Origin: Cololabis saira
Lineage: Eukaryota; Chordata; Actinopteri; Beloniformes; Belonidae
Reading direction: 5' to 3'
Assembly (NCBI RefSeq): GCF_033807715.1
Contig: NC_084591.1
Location: 49,354,415 to 49,418,414 of the forward strand
Length of the DNA stretch: 64,000 bases
The position numbers and the translations under genes were made by a program. The stretch's first letter is position 1. Each line of letters starts with the position of its first letter. This document shows, piece by piece, positions 47,088-62,170 of this stretch. The notes beneath the pieces were generated by a model, which was given only the letters and a program-made list of their open reading frames with translations, made no database searches and was not told where the DNA came from.

Positions 47088-48199
47088 TGTAGCGCCTCTC
47101 TAGGGTGAAAACCTATAAGTGAGAGGTGGCTAACCTGAGCTCTTTTTTCCTCCAAACCTAAAAATGGGGTTTGTGTAATAAACTTAAAAAATACCACCTG
47201 TTACATTCAATAACCAAACCAGTTTACCAAAAAATAAAGTGTTTACTCAAAACTTGGTTTCAAACAGATAAAACAAAAACAGTCCATTCACAAAATGAAA
47301 GAATATAATATATCCCACTTTAAAGGGTCTCCATAAACTCAAAAATAAAACACGTGCAACTTAAATTGAGCACTCTCAATTAATTGTCCCAACGTTGCAG
47401 GCCTGAATGTAGCTCGTGTGCGTTGAAGCCTAAAACAAAATGGCTGTTTCACCATGAAATGGCGACAAAAGAAAAAAGGTACCTTACCCCCCGAGTGTCG
47501 TATCCACACACACACACACACACACAGACTGATGGCCGGAGGAGAGATGAAGTTCTGCGAAGAGGACCCGTCCTGAGGAACCGCCACTGCCAATCCCGCG
47601 TTGCTCGGCTCCACGCCCGCTTTTCTCCCGGTCCTTGCCGTCCAGGTAGCTGGCCGTGCCCTCCACAACGTCCCGGGAAACCACGTGCGGCTGGACTAGC
47701 CTCTAGCTTTGCTGCATGGTCGTTCTCTCTTTTTCAGAGTCCTGGTCGAACTCCTGTTCGACTCTGGTGAAAAAACCATAAAACTCGACAGACTTTTAGC
47801 CAAAGCTGCCCACGTTTTCCTGGTTTCCTGCCGACCGTCATTCCTCCGCTCTCATGTCGTCCCTCCTGCGCCTTCTGCTCGTGTCTTCTTCGCGTCTTTT
47901 CTCTCAACCCGACCAACATCCGTACCCGACTTTTCAAAATAAAATACATACATTTACTCCTGTACCTTCAACATCAGCAAAATGCACGAATTACATTCAC
48001 AATAATGACATAAAAACATAATAAATGCACTTTTTTTTATAACACAAATAAACATTTGACATAACATAACCATTAACATTTTTTTCTTTCTTTTCAATCA
48101 CAAAGGTTATTTATTTTGAAAATAACTCTAATAAATGACTTTTTAACACCAATTAATGCCTTTTTAATCTCAAATTACTCAAATTTCCACAGGGCTACA
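47088..48199. mobile_element. Solo-LTR-like insertion with TCAG target duplication
   Basis: 1112 bp that begin TGTAGCGCC and end GGGCTACA (terminal inverted TGTAGC/GCTACA). TCAG is at 47084-47087 and 48200-48203. Removing it rejoins L2 RT sequence at the YADD box. No gag or pol is present. A short (CA)n sits at 47509-47526. Its sequence differs from the gypsy LTR nearby, so it is a second LTR family. Orientation is not clear. Confidence 0.8.
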
Positions 48200-48203
48200 T
48201 CAG

Positions 48204-48298
48204 CATAGCAATGAAAGTGTATGCCGTGATTCTGGATTATACTTCCCAATGGCTGCATGTATAAACTGAACAAGATTGGCCCTAGCACTGAACCCTGC
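48204..48298 (-). pseudogene. L2 ORF2, RT core fragment (outer copy)
   Basis: Reads [20 protein letters not shown] and [10 protein letters not shown] on the minus strand, the segment immediately before the catalytic box. Upstream sequence stops at about 48298, where a different repeat starts. Confidence 0.85.
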
Positions 48299-48410
48299 GG
48301 ACTTATCACGGGTTCTTTTTGGAACGTAACCCCCGCGATAAACCAGGGATTACTGTAATGTGAAACGCTACTAAGAATTTCCACTGAGGTCACTAATCAT
48401 CAGATACGTT
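48299..48410. mobile_element. Fragment of a CAGTAATCCCTGGTTTATCG repeat
   Basis: Contains CGCGATAAACCAGGGATTAC, matching (inverted) sequence at 55500-55556. It is probably a miniature DNA element; the ends are not resolved. Confidence 0.6.
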
Positions 48411-49133
<723 letters not shown>

Positions 49134-49135
49134 TA

Positions 49136-49502
49136 CAGGACTGTCTCAGAAAATTAGAATATTGTGATAAAGTTCTTTATTTTCTGTAATGCAATTAAAA
49201 AAACAAAAATGTCATACATTCTGGATTCATTACAAATCAACCGAAACATTGCAAGCCTTTTATTATTTTAATATTTCTGATTATGGTTTACAGTTTAAGA
49301 TTAAGATTCCCAGAATATTTTAAATTTTTGAGATAGGATATTTGAGTTTTCTTAAGCTGTAAGCCATGATCAGCAATATTAAAATAATAAAAGGCTTGCA
49401 ATATTTCAGTTGATTTGTAATGAATCCAGAATGTATGACATTTTTGTTTTTGTAATTGCATTACAGAAAATCACAATATTCTAATTTTCTGAGACAGTCC
49501 TG
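49136..49502. mobile_element. Complete palindromic Tc1-like miniature element
   Basis: CAGGACTGTCTCAGAAAATT faces AATTTTCTGAGACAGTCCTG, and almost the whole 367 bp fold back on themselves around a centre near 49320. TA lies on both sides (49134-49135, 49503-49504). A truncated relative is at 26466-26660. No coding sequence. Confidence 0.93.
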
Positions 49503-49504
49503 TA

Positions 49505-49939
49505 TATCTTTTGTCCACTTATTTGTGTTAACTCCTTTTAAATATCATAATTTTAGTTTCATTTAGATTCAGAAATAATTCATTTCTTTCAAACCATCTT
49601 ACTATTTATTCATTCATTTATTTATTCAAGCGATTACTTTCAAAAGTTGATGTCCAAATCCCTTTGTAAATGACGCTTTAAATGACTGACCTTGGCAGAG
49701 CTAATGCTCCCTGTATGGGAGCAGACAGCTGCTTCCAATAAAGCTAAATGTCATTTCTAGGGTCCTGGTTAGAGATTGAGCTAAGATGCAACCTGAGGTT
49801 AGGTTAAATTCAAGGTTAGGCATAAACTGGTAACGGTCATGCTTTGGGCTTGACTGTACACAATAAATTGAAGTGAATAAGATGTACTACTAAGGACAGT
49901 TGTATAATATTCTGCAGAGACCAGATTCAATCAGAAGTA
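49505..49939. other. Non-coding stretch
   Basis: No recognisable gene or repeat end. Confidence 0.4.
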
Positions 49940-50741
49940 ATGTAGTGGACCTACATGCACACAGTCAGGTTCCGTTTTAGGGCAAATATTTAATTTATAC
50001 ATAAATGATATCTGTAAAGTGTCTGATGTATTGAGATGTGTATTTGTGGCAGGGTTGAGGTGCAGCCACTCAGGTGATTGGGCACAGGTGTGCCCAATCA
50101 ACCTCTCCACCCTGCCTGGCCACATAAGAAATGGCTGCACAGCAGCAACGGGTCGCTGCTGAAGGTGCTGGTGCACGTGTGTCTGCAGTGAGAGTGAATA
50201 AACCGGTTCCTGCACAAAACCCTGTGTCCTCTGTCCTGTCGGTCGGGCCCCGTAGCACTAGCCCTGCTACAGTATTGTTTGCAGATGATACTAATATCTT
50301 GGGAACAGGGGAGAACATGCAGCTACTTTTGGACTTGATGACCTCAGAAATGAACAAAATAAAAAAAAATGGTTTGACCAAAATAAATTATCATTAAACA
50401 CAAGTAAGACCAAATTCATGGTATTTGGAAAGTACAAATCAAACAGTCAAATTCAAATTCAAATATATGGAGTCCAAATAGAAAGAGTTAAGAAAATAAA
50501 ATTCCTGGGTGTAATCATTAAAGAAAGGATTAGCTGGAAGTCTCACATCAAACATGTTCAAACCAAACTGGCAAGAAGTATCTCGGTTTTAGCAAAGGCA
50601 AAACATTTCTTGAAATATAAAGCACTATTCATCCTATACAACTCACTGGTTTTACCGTATTTAAATTACTGTTCGGAGGTCTGGGGGAACACATACAGAA
50701 GCTCACTCCAACCCTTGTGCTGCTGCAGAAAAGAGGAATGA
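49940..50741 (+). pseudogene. LINE reverse transcriptase fragment of a second type
   Basis: Plus-strand frame pieces read IFNLYINDICKVSDVLRCV, then (after an insert at 50045-50271) VLFADDTNILGTGENMQLLL with the catalytic FADD. Then comes KIKFLGVIIKERISWKSHIK and LYNSLVLPYLNYCSEVWGNT. This is an RT palm-to-thumb region of a non-LTR element distinct from L2. It breaks at 50741 where a hairpin-ended repeat begins. The C-terminal fragment at 54310-54730 may belong to the same copy. Confidence 0.85.
50045..50271 (+). mobile_element. Miniature LTR-like insertion with 5-bp target duplication
   Basis: 227 bp beginning TGTGGCAGGG and ending CCCTGCTACA, with GTATT at 50040-50044 and 50272-50276. Removal restores the RT frame. 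An AATAAA signal lies near 50197, consistent with an LTR in plus orientation. It could be a solo LTR or a very small TRIM-like element. Confidence 0.8.
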
Positions 50742-51295
50742 GAATTAAAGCTGCAAGCAGCGATGAACGGACCCTCGCGCATGCAATTTTTAACCAATTA
50801 AGGTCAAGGACTCAAAACCGAGTCCGATGACACCACCCACGACTCTTTATGTCAAACCATTCAAAAGGTTATGGCAGAAAATAGTAACTGTGATATATCG
50901 ACTAATTAGAAGAAGGGGCGGGGCTAATTTGCACCAATAGCTAGCATGATGAGACTAAGATATGATGTAGTACAACGCGTCCTGGGGTTTGTAATGATGT
51001 CTGTACGATAAACCGTTGCCTAGCAACAAGCGTCCAATATAAAATTGATTTTTTTTTTAATTGAAAGTTAAATATCGCAAAAAAACGTAATAAGTAGCAT
51101 GATGAGGTTGTACGGTCCGTTAGTGCCAATCGGGCCGAGTGTTTGTAAATTTCAACGATGTCTCTATGGTAAAGTTCGGCCGAGTAATAAGCGTCCGAAT
51201 TTTCGCCTTTTTTTTAACTTTTTGGCATCTAGCGTTGCCACGGTAACACTTTTGACTGAGAAAAGTAATGCCCATCGAGGCACGATGGAGATATA
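50742..51295 (+). mobile_element. Hairpin-ended interspersed repeat, copy 3 (truncated)
   Basis: Begins ATTAAAGCTGCAAGCAGCGA and matches the other copies through TGCCACGGTAACACTTTTGA. It stops near 51295 without the terminal hairpin. The middle section (50938-51180) differs from the other copies, including a repeated TAGCATGATGAG motif. Confidence 0.75.
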
Positions 51296-51530
51296 TAGTT
51301 ATTCAAGTATATTGTTATACCATTACTGTCTTTTGTTCTCTATTATATTATAGTATTATAGTAAAGTCATGATAATGTATACATTATCATTACCTATGCA
51401 TTATAATTACTTCTATTAGTACATACATGTGTTGGGGTTGCACATATGCCCATGTGAACTCTGAACTTATAAATGTATGTGAACATTTTGTGAATGTGTA
51501 CATTCAACTTTGATACGACTCAGCTGAAAA
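51296..51530. other. AT-rich non-coding stretch
   Basis: Nothing recognisable. Confidence 0.4.
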
Positions 51531-52110
51531 TCGGCTGTAATGTGCCTCCAAAAATGGCAGCCTGGCCAGGAACTACAACCCCCAGCATGCCTTGCGTGGG
51601 GGGGGTGGCGCCTACAAGCGGCGCGCATCCAATCGCAATGAGGCACCGATGACGTCACCGCAGCGCGCGTAGGATCAAAACGCCGCGCTGCGCGTTCATC
51701 TGTCTCTTTTTCCTTCATTCAACTGGCGGGTCAGGACGTCTTTCTGGCTCCGGGCCAAAGGGACCACGGCCTTCCCCCCCCCAAAGGGGGGGATCTGCAG
51801 CGTGGTCTGGTCGGAGGATCAGCGAGGACCCGCGGCGCAGACAGCGCCGGCTGCATCTCTTTCCTTCTCCACTTCATCTCATCCGAGCGGGATCTTTTGG
51901 CTCCGGGCACGGCAGGAGAGACCGGTCCCCCGCCGCGCCTAGGAATGCGTGTGAGCCTCCGTTTGGTCCGGAACCACGGCCCGGCACGAGGCGGCCCCGC
52001 CGCTGTCTAATCCGTTTCAGGGGAAGGGACGGCCCCAGTCGACAAAACCCGCAGGCACCCGATCCGGATCCCAGGCGAGACGTGAGCCCGTGAGCAGCAG
52101 ATCAGTAGGA
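51531..52110 (+). promoter_or_regulatory. GC-rich, CpG-dense promoter-like island
   Basis: AACTACAACCCCCAGCATGC at 51571-51590 matches the ZNF143-type promoter motif (ACTACA..TCCCA..ATGC, from memory) with one change. A CRE palindrome TGACGTCA lies at about 51650. CpG density is far above the surroundings through 52080. Downstream there is no open frame, so it could be a host promoter with a non-coding first exon or the U3/R part of a retroelement LTR. The AATAAATC signal at about 52605 and the GC-rich leader favour the LTR option slightly. Confidence 0.4.
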
Positions 52111-54140
<2,030 letters not shown>

Positions 54141-54309
54141 GTCTAAATCGTAAACAGTGGAAGCTGCTGCAGCTCTGCATTTTGCTGTCCAATCCTAAAT
54201 ATATCTGAGGAGTTTACTTCATGTTTATGTCAACCAGCGTTTTCAACTCAACCCAGTAAAGAGAGATTACAATTAGTAAGCAATTGTAATTGATGCTGTA
54301 AAAGTACCT

Positions 54310-55010
54310 TCATGAGCAACCTCAACTGTATCTTAATCCCGCAAAAACATTTTATCAAAATGATTCCATTTTCCAATAGACTCACTAGATCCACCCCATT
54401 GTTCCAATGCCTAAGTATTCTCCCTATTTCTGCTGTAAATGTTTTTCAGATTTGTCTTTTTGTCTATCAATCCATCCACAAGCTACCTCCAACCAGTTTT
54501 CATTCTTTATTTCAATTCAATTCCCAAATTCATCACTTTAATACGAGGTCTGCAAACAATCTCCATCCCACCTTTTTCAGGACTACTTTTTCTCAATTTT
54601 CAGTTAGGTTCAGAGGTTCCTCTTTATTGGAACACCTTACCACTCAATATTAGAGAATGCTCGAGCACAAATAATTTCAAAAAACAAATCACAACGTTTT
54701 TGCTAACCAAGCTTAGCAAAGCTTAAAAACTAATTTCCAGAACTTCTCTGCACATCCTCATCAGATTCCTGTTTTTGTAGTAATTTAGCTTATTCTCCTT
54801 AGTTGTCCTATGTTTTACATATCTCTGTAGATATTATTTGTTTCATTATAGGAGGAACCACTCGACAAGCCCTTATGGTTCCTCCTGCACATTTTTTCTG
54901 TTACATTGTATTTCTTTTTTGTTGTTTCCTTTTTTTTCTACATACTGTTTGTCTGAATTTTTGGCGGTTGTATATTTTTTTTATGTGCAAATAAATACAT
55001 TTAAAAAATA
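54310..55010 (+). pseudogene. LINE ORF2 C-terminus and 3' end
   Basis: Plus-strand pieces in two frames: LFQCLSILPISAVNVFQICL, HHFNTRSANNLHPTFFRTTF, then (after a shift near 54620) GSEVPLYWNTLPLNIRECSS and FKKQITTFLL with a stop. This is the C-terminal region typical of the LINE type seen at 49940-50741. The 3' UTR ends with AAATAAATACATTT near 55000. At least one frameshift. Confidence 0.75.
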
Positions 55011-57620
<2,610 letters not shown>

Positions 57621-57655
57621 CGTAACATATATATATAAAAATAATAAAAATAACA

Positions 57656-57714
57656 CCATCCATCCATCCATCCATCCATCCATCCATCCATCCATCCATC
57701 CATCCATCCATCCA
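57656..57714. repeat. CCAT tetranucleotide tail
   Basis: About 15 units of CCAT (ATGG on the element's strand). They directly follow the LINE's 3' end, which reads GGATAAGCGGCGGACG on that strand. Confidence 0.95.
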
Positions 57715-57725
57715 TCGTCCGCCGC

Positions 57726-58132
57726 TTATCCGTTCCCGGGTCGCGGGGGCAGCAGCCTCAGCAGAGATGTCCAGACTTTCTTCACCCCAGACACTTCCTC
57801 CATCTCTTCATCCAGCTCTTCCTCCAGCTCTTCCTGCATCTCTTCCTCCAGCTCTTCCTCCATCTCTTTCTCCAGCTCTTCCTCCATCTCTTCCTCCAGC
57901 TCTTCCTCCAGCTCTTCCTCCATCTCTTCCTCCAGCTATTCCTCCAGCTCTTCCGGGGGGAGTCCGAGGCGTTCCCAGGCCAGCCGAGAGACATAGTCTC
58001 TCCAGCGTGTCCTGGGTCTTCCCCGGGGTCTCCTCTCGGAGGGACATGCCTGGAACTCCTCCCTAGGGAGGAGGGACATGCCTGGAACTCCTCCCTAGGG
58101 AGGAGGGACATGCCTGGAACACCTCCCTAGGG
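57726..58132 (-). pseudogene. LINE ORF2 C-terminus with expanded acidic repeat
   Basis: The frame ends in [16 protein letters not shown] and a stop at 57726, the usual C-terminus of this LINE type. Just upstream (57780-57950) lies a long run of EELEEEMEEELEEE-type residues coded by 12-bp units (CTCCAGCTCTTC/CTCCATCTCTTC). Copies from memory have only one PEELEE.AGE. segment here, so this is an in-frame expansion of about 45 residues. Further upstream (58036-58130) a 32-bp unit repeats three times and disturbs the frame. Confidence 0.8.
58036..58130. repeat. 32-bp tandem repeat, 3 units
   Basis: Units GGAGGGACATGCCTGGAACT plus CCTCCCTAGG repeat three times, the last diverging (ACACC). Each contains the palindrome CCTCCCTAGGGAGG. 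The hAT-like element inserted in the last one. Confidence 0.93.
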
Positions 58133-59471
58133 CTGGCCTGGACTGGGACAAAAATTCGGCCCTGGACTTTTTGGTCCAGACTGGCCCACTACATTTCGCG
58201 CGCAGATACTGTGCCAACTCGCCCCGTAAACACACAAGCCCTTATTAACACTACTATACTTAATAATTTGGGTCACCAAATTGTTATTTGGTCACCAAAC
58301 TTTTGGGGCCATTTGGGGTCCCTTATAGTTTGTTGAGGGTGATGGTTTAAAAACAGCTGAAGGGTGTCTGGGTTGGGACGGGTGAAATAATCTATGGCAG
58401 GGCTTGGTAAGGTCATCTCCACAGGAAATGATGTACTGGGCTTGCTGTTGCCTATCATAAATCTGGACATGAAAAGTAGAGAAATAGAGTGGAATAAGTT
58501 TGAACAAGATTACATGCAAAAAATGAGTCTGAATGCCAACAGAACTTTCGCTAGTTGGCTTAAGTATGGAAAAACAATAGTATAATGATCTGAACAATAG
58601 ACAAACACATTTTACAGCTCAACATACCGACAATAAACCATGACATAAGAGGAAATACTTTTAATTTTGTATTAGTATCATAATATTTTGCATGGCTATA
58701 CTGTTATGGATGCCAAATATTGATATTTTACTAAACATGAAATTAACTTTTTCTTACTGTATTTAACACAAACAGTTCAGTTTGTCATGAGTTTTCATAA
58801 GCATATGTTTGTTTGACAACTGTGCATCAATGAAAATGAAAACAGATGAACAGACATAGTCTATCTTATTGTTAAAGTTCAATCAACATTTTTATTTATT
58901 TATTTATCAAAATTGTTCATTTTGATAAATAATTTGCAGAGAAATTGCAGCATATTGCAATCTATTTAATATCACAAAAATATTGTGTAAAGACCTATGT
59001 ATATTATATGATATTATTGTATTGTAGGACTTCTGGAGACCCCCCTAAATATAAATGCAGATGTTTTATTGTAACACTAGTTAATCAGTGTTTTATTAGT
59101 TTTAACTGCATAATGTGAAACAGTCATTAAACCATAAACACTGACTGAAAAAAATATGTAAAGCATATTTGGTATGTTGTTAGATCAATGTCCTTCATGA
59201 ACAAATGGTACTGTGGGCAGAAGAAAGGTGCATGTTGATACTAATTAAGGAGACCGATATTTAGTGCTTTTATTTTGAAGGCGTCTCGCCGAGAAATTGT
59301 AAACATCCGGCCAGAGCCGCCTGGGAGATCTGCGAGGCCCTGTGCAAAATGGCTGGGGGGGGGAATTTTTGGGGTTTTTCGGGTCGTATCGGGTGTCTAT
59401 ATGCGCAATTTTAACTCTCCAATTAGCAAAATACTGGATACCTTCCCCTGCCTCATCATCATTTGGCTTGC

Positions 59472-59669
59472 CTATACACGGGGCCCCACGGCTGCTTGAG
59501 ACCCGGTCAGATCGGTGATTTTTGTAACAAATTTATCAAACAAGCCTTTCAGAGAAGCATTAAACTCTTCCATTTTCTTTATTTTTTTTAATTTTTTCAT
59601 CCCCTGATGGAAATTTCCTGATTCTTTCTCGTTCTCTCGACATTGTGTGACAGTTTGTTCCAACTCCAC
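59472..59669 (-). pseudogene. hAT transposase-like N-terminus, E1 copy
   Basis: Reads ENEKESGNFHQGMKKLKKIK and EFNASLKGLFDKFVTKITDL, resembling the N-terminal Lys-rich region of hAT-derived TTF/ZMYM-like proteins (KFPSG.EKRKK..K). No catalytic or dimerisation domain follows. It is homologous to the inverted copy at 60510-60690. Confidence 0.6.
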
Positions 59670-60103
59670 CCATCTGGATCAGAGCACCTTGTGTCTGCGC
59701 TTGGTCTGATCAGTTGTATTGAACAACAGACACGCGCATCATTGCACATATATTTATTGATATGCACAGACTAGTACACATTTAGGTCTGTAATGGAACG
59801 TGAATGTTGATATTTATAAGGGAAACACGAAAAAAAAAAAATTGAAAAAAATTTTTTTTTTTGAAAAAAAAAAAAAAAACGGCCCATAGCGCGAGGCCCC
59901 TTGGGGCGCGAGGCCCCGTGCGGTCGCACGGTTCGCACACCCCTTGCGGCCAGAGCCGGATTAACGCAAAGGCAAACTAGGCATGTGCCTAGGGCCCGAT
60001 TGACAGGGGAGGGGCCCAGCCAGAGGGACAAAAAAAAAAAATGTTTTTTTTTTTTTTTTTTGTACACATATTAATGGTTGATACCATGCCGGTAAAAACC
60101 TAT

Positions 60104-60183
<80 letters not shown>
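60104..60183. repeat. TA microsatellite
   Basis: Pure (TA)n of about 80 bp. Tyr-Ile frames here are artefacts. Confidence 0.97.
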
Positions 60184-60187
<4 letters not shown>

Positions 60188-60233
60188 CATTATTACTATA
60201 TTTAGTATACATACATATATATACACATACATA

Positions 60234-60838
60234 CCGCCGCAAGGGGTGTGGGAACCGTGCGACCGCACGGGGCCTCGTGCTATGGGCCTTTTTCTTCTTT
60301 TTTTTTCTCCTTTTTATTTTCCTTTTTTCCCTTATAAATATCAACATTCACGTTCCATTACAGACCTAAATGTGTACTAGTCTGTGCATATCAATAAATA
60401 TATGTGCATGATGCGCGTGTCTGTTGTTCAATACAACTGCGTCAGACCAAGCGCAGACACAAGTTGCTCTGATCCAGACGGGTGGAGTTGGAACAAACTG
60501 TCACACAATGTCGAGAGAACGAGACAGATTCAGGAAATTTCCATCAGGGGATGAAAAAAGAAAAAAACTAAAGAAAATGGAAGAGTTTAATGCCTCTCTG
60601 AAAGGCTCGTTTGATAAATTTGTTACAAAAATCACCGATCCGACTGGGTCTCAAGCAGCCGTGGGGCCCCGTGTCGAGGCAAGAGATGACGATGAGGCAG
60701 GGGAAGGTATCCAGTATTTTGCTAATTGGAGAGTTAAAATTGCGCATATAGACACCCAATCCGACCCGAAAAACCCAAAAATTTTGAAAGGGCCCCCCCG
60801 GCCGTTTCGCACAGGGCCTCACACATCTCCCAGACGGC
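60234..60838 (+). mobile_element. Inverted second copy of the E1 family (E2)
   Basis: The 605 bp are the inverse of 59312-59950, from GCCGCAAGGGGTGTGGGAAC to CATCTCCCAGACGGC. Near-identical CATACATA and TATACATA flank it (7 of 8 bases), so it looks like an independent insertion. It lacks the outermost CAG bases. It carries the same transposase N-terminal piece in opposite orientation. Confidence 0.8.
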
Positions 60839-60840
60839 TA
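60508..60840 (+). pseudogene. hAT transposase-like N-terminus, E2 copy
   Basis: Starting at ATG 60508 it reads MSRERDRFRKFPSGDEKRKK, LKKMEEFNASLKGSFDKFVT and KITDPTGSQAAVGPRVEARD. The MSRERDR.RK.PSG.EKRKK start is known from ZMYM1-like hAT proteins in fish. After about 110 residues it runs into the element's terminal repeat and flanking DNA, so only the N-terminal exon is present. It may be a captured first exon in a non-autonomous element. Confidence 0.65.
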
Positions 60841-61386
60841 TACATACATATACACATTCAGACATACATACTACAGCACACTTTGTCTTACTGCAAATTT
60901 TATTGGTCTTTGTAGATTTGACTTCTTATTTAACTATTCAATTTAATCAACACATTTAATTACGATTTTCTGCAAAATGCAATATCTTAAAACATTTATC
61001 TTATTTTACTCTGTTTACATAGCAATGCTGACACCTATTGGTGATTTACTGGTACTGATTAACAATGATACTCGCAATCGATAAGATAAGGATAATTTAA
61101 TAGCATTTAATAGAGCGGTGTAATAACATATAAATAATATAAATAAAAAAATAGTCTGATAGACTGTTGAATATACAACACATGACTTATTTTGGAATAC
61201 AAAGAACCAACTTGACTACGACTATGCTATGTAAAATGTGAATTCACTTTTATTAGTAACTTTGGTAAGTTTAAGTTTATTTCAATTCATTAATAACATC
61301 GATGGAGGGTGGCCCAAAAATCACAGTCTGCCTAGTGTAGTCCATTTATTTAATCCGGCTCTGCTTGCGGCGGCCCTGCATCCGGC

Positions 61387-61848
61387 GCTTCGGACTTTTA
61401 TGGTAAAAGTTTTACGCAGTAGAAAGTGTGTCTGAAAGACTAAACTAGTGTCAGGAATGCTAAAGTGGTGCCTAACTGACACCAAAAGCACCTGGCTGAT
61501 AAGGATTTTTTTCATTGCAAATGTTATGCCGTTGTTTTGCTTGTCTGTGTGCTGTTTCTTTCTTTCTTTCTCTCGCTCTCTACCGCTCATAACGATTGCT
61601 CATCATTAAAGGTGATTGGACGAGGAGGGGTCTAGTACATGAATGGGTGGGACTCTTGGGCCTCTGTAGCCTGTCATTGGGCCGGCCAGGTTTGACAGGC
61701 AAGTCACTGGGCCTATGAGTGATGTGTGAGAGATCATGGCAAGACGAAGCAAAAAAAAAAAAAAAAAAAACGGGCAGCCACTGGCGGCCCATTATTGAAC
61801 GGCCCACCGGGAAAATTCCCGGTACTCCCTATGGCCAATCCACTTCTG
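61387..61848. other. Right flank of E0
   Basis: Non-coding. An A-tract of 20 lies at 61749-61770. It ends with the GGGAAAATTCCCGGTACTCC palindromic stretch typical of one hAT end. Confidence 0.55.
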
Positions 61849-61856
61849 CCCTAGGG

Positions 61857-62170
61857 AGGCATCCAGGAGGATCCGATACAGATGTCCAAGCCACCTCAGC
61901 TGACTCCTCTCAATGTGAAGGAGCAGCGGCTCGACTCCGAGCTCCTCCCGGGTGACCGAACTCCTCACCCTATCTCTAAGGGAGCGTCCAGCCACCCTGC
62001 GGAGGAAACTCATCTCTAAGGGAGCGTCCAGCCACCCTGCGGAGGAAACTCATCTCGGCCGCTTGTATCCGCGATCTTGTCCTTTCGGTCACTACCCAAA
62101 GTTCATGACCATAGGTGAGGGTGGGAGCGTAGACCAACCGGTAAATCGAGAGCTTCGCCTTTCGACTCAG
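61857..62170 (-). pseudogene. LINE ORF2, region after RT
   Basis: Minus-strand frame FLRRVAGRSLRDRVRSSVTR, LGVEPLLLHIERSQLRWLGH, then interrupted by E0. A 40-bp tandem duplication (ATCTCTAAGGGAGCGTCCAG and following, at 61971 and 62011) duplicates the RRVAGRSLRD segment and shifts the frame. Confidence 0.88.

Larger units (their letters stand above)
31401..48300 (-). mobile_element. Outer L2 LINE copy dispersed over 16.9 kb by nested insertions
   Basis: Pieces of one minus-strand L2 follow in the right order: 3' tail and 3' UTR (31401-32098), 3' UTR resumed (32823-32929), ORF2 C-terminus (32930-33253), ORF2 RT C-terminal part (46594-47087) and RT core fragment (48204-48298). The breaks are filled by a TA-flanked element (32101-32820), the gypsy element (33254-46589) and a solo-LTR-like insert (47088-48199). 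At each break the L2 sequence rejoins with a duplicated target (TA, CTAA, TCAG), which is direct evidence of one copy. Confidence 0.85.
59951..61363. mobile_element. hAT-like element (CAGAGCCGGATTAA) with target duplication CTTGCGGC
   Basis: A perfect 14-bp terminal inverted repeat CAGAGCCGGATTAA is present at 59951 and, inverted, ending at 61363. CTTGCGGC is at 59943-59950 and 61364-61371. Own sequence is about 0.8 kb with A/T tracts and a TA microsatellite (60104-60183). A further element (60234-60838) is inserted in it. No transposase. Confidence 0.92.
59312..61378 (-). mobile_element. hAT-like element E1 with 8-bp target duplication CATCCGGC
   Basis: Ends CAGAGCCGCC at 59312 and GGCGGCCCTG at 61378 (inverse CAGGGCCGCC). 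CATCCGGC is at 59304-59311 and 61379-61386. Its own body is 59312-59950 plus 7 bp, because another element is inserted 15 bp from its right end. It carries a short transposase N-terminus on the minus strand (59669-59472). Confidence 0.88.
58133..61848. mobile_element. hAT-like element E0 with 8-bp target duplication CCCTAGGG
   Basis: Direct repeats CCCTAGGG at 58125-58132 and 61849-61856 flank it. Its ends CTGGCCTGGACTGGG and (inverted) CAGAAGTGGATTGGCC share only a loose TIR. The own sequence is about 1.65 kb: 58133-59311 and 61379-61848. No transposase domain was recognised; frames near 58292-58597 have no known content. The 8-bp duplication fits hAT transposons. Because the target is palindromic the exact ends are uncertain by a few bases. 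Confidence 0.65.

Noticed and set aside
47384..47942. Plus-strand frames of 77-128 codons
   Set aside because: They lie inside the solo-LTR-like insert and have no recognisable content.
51467..51718. Possible small gene in the GC-rich island
   Set aside because: GC-rich open frame without start context or homology; the block is better read as promoter or LTR sequence.
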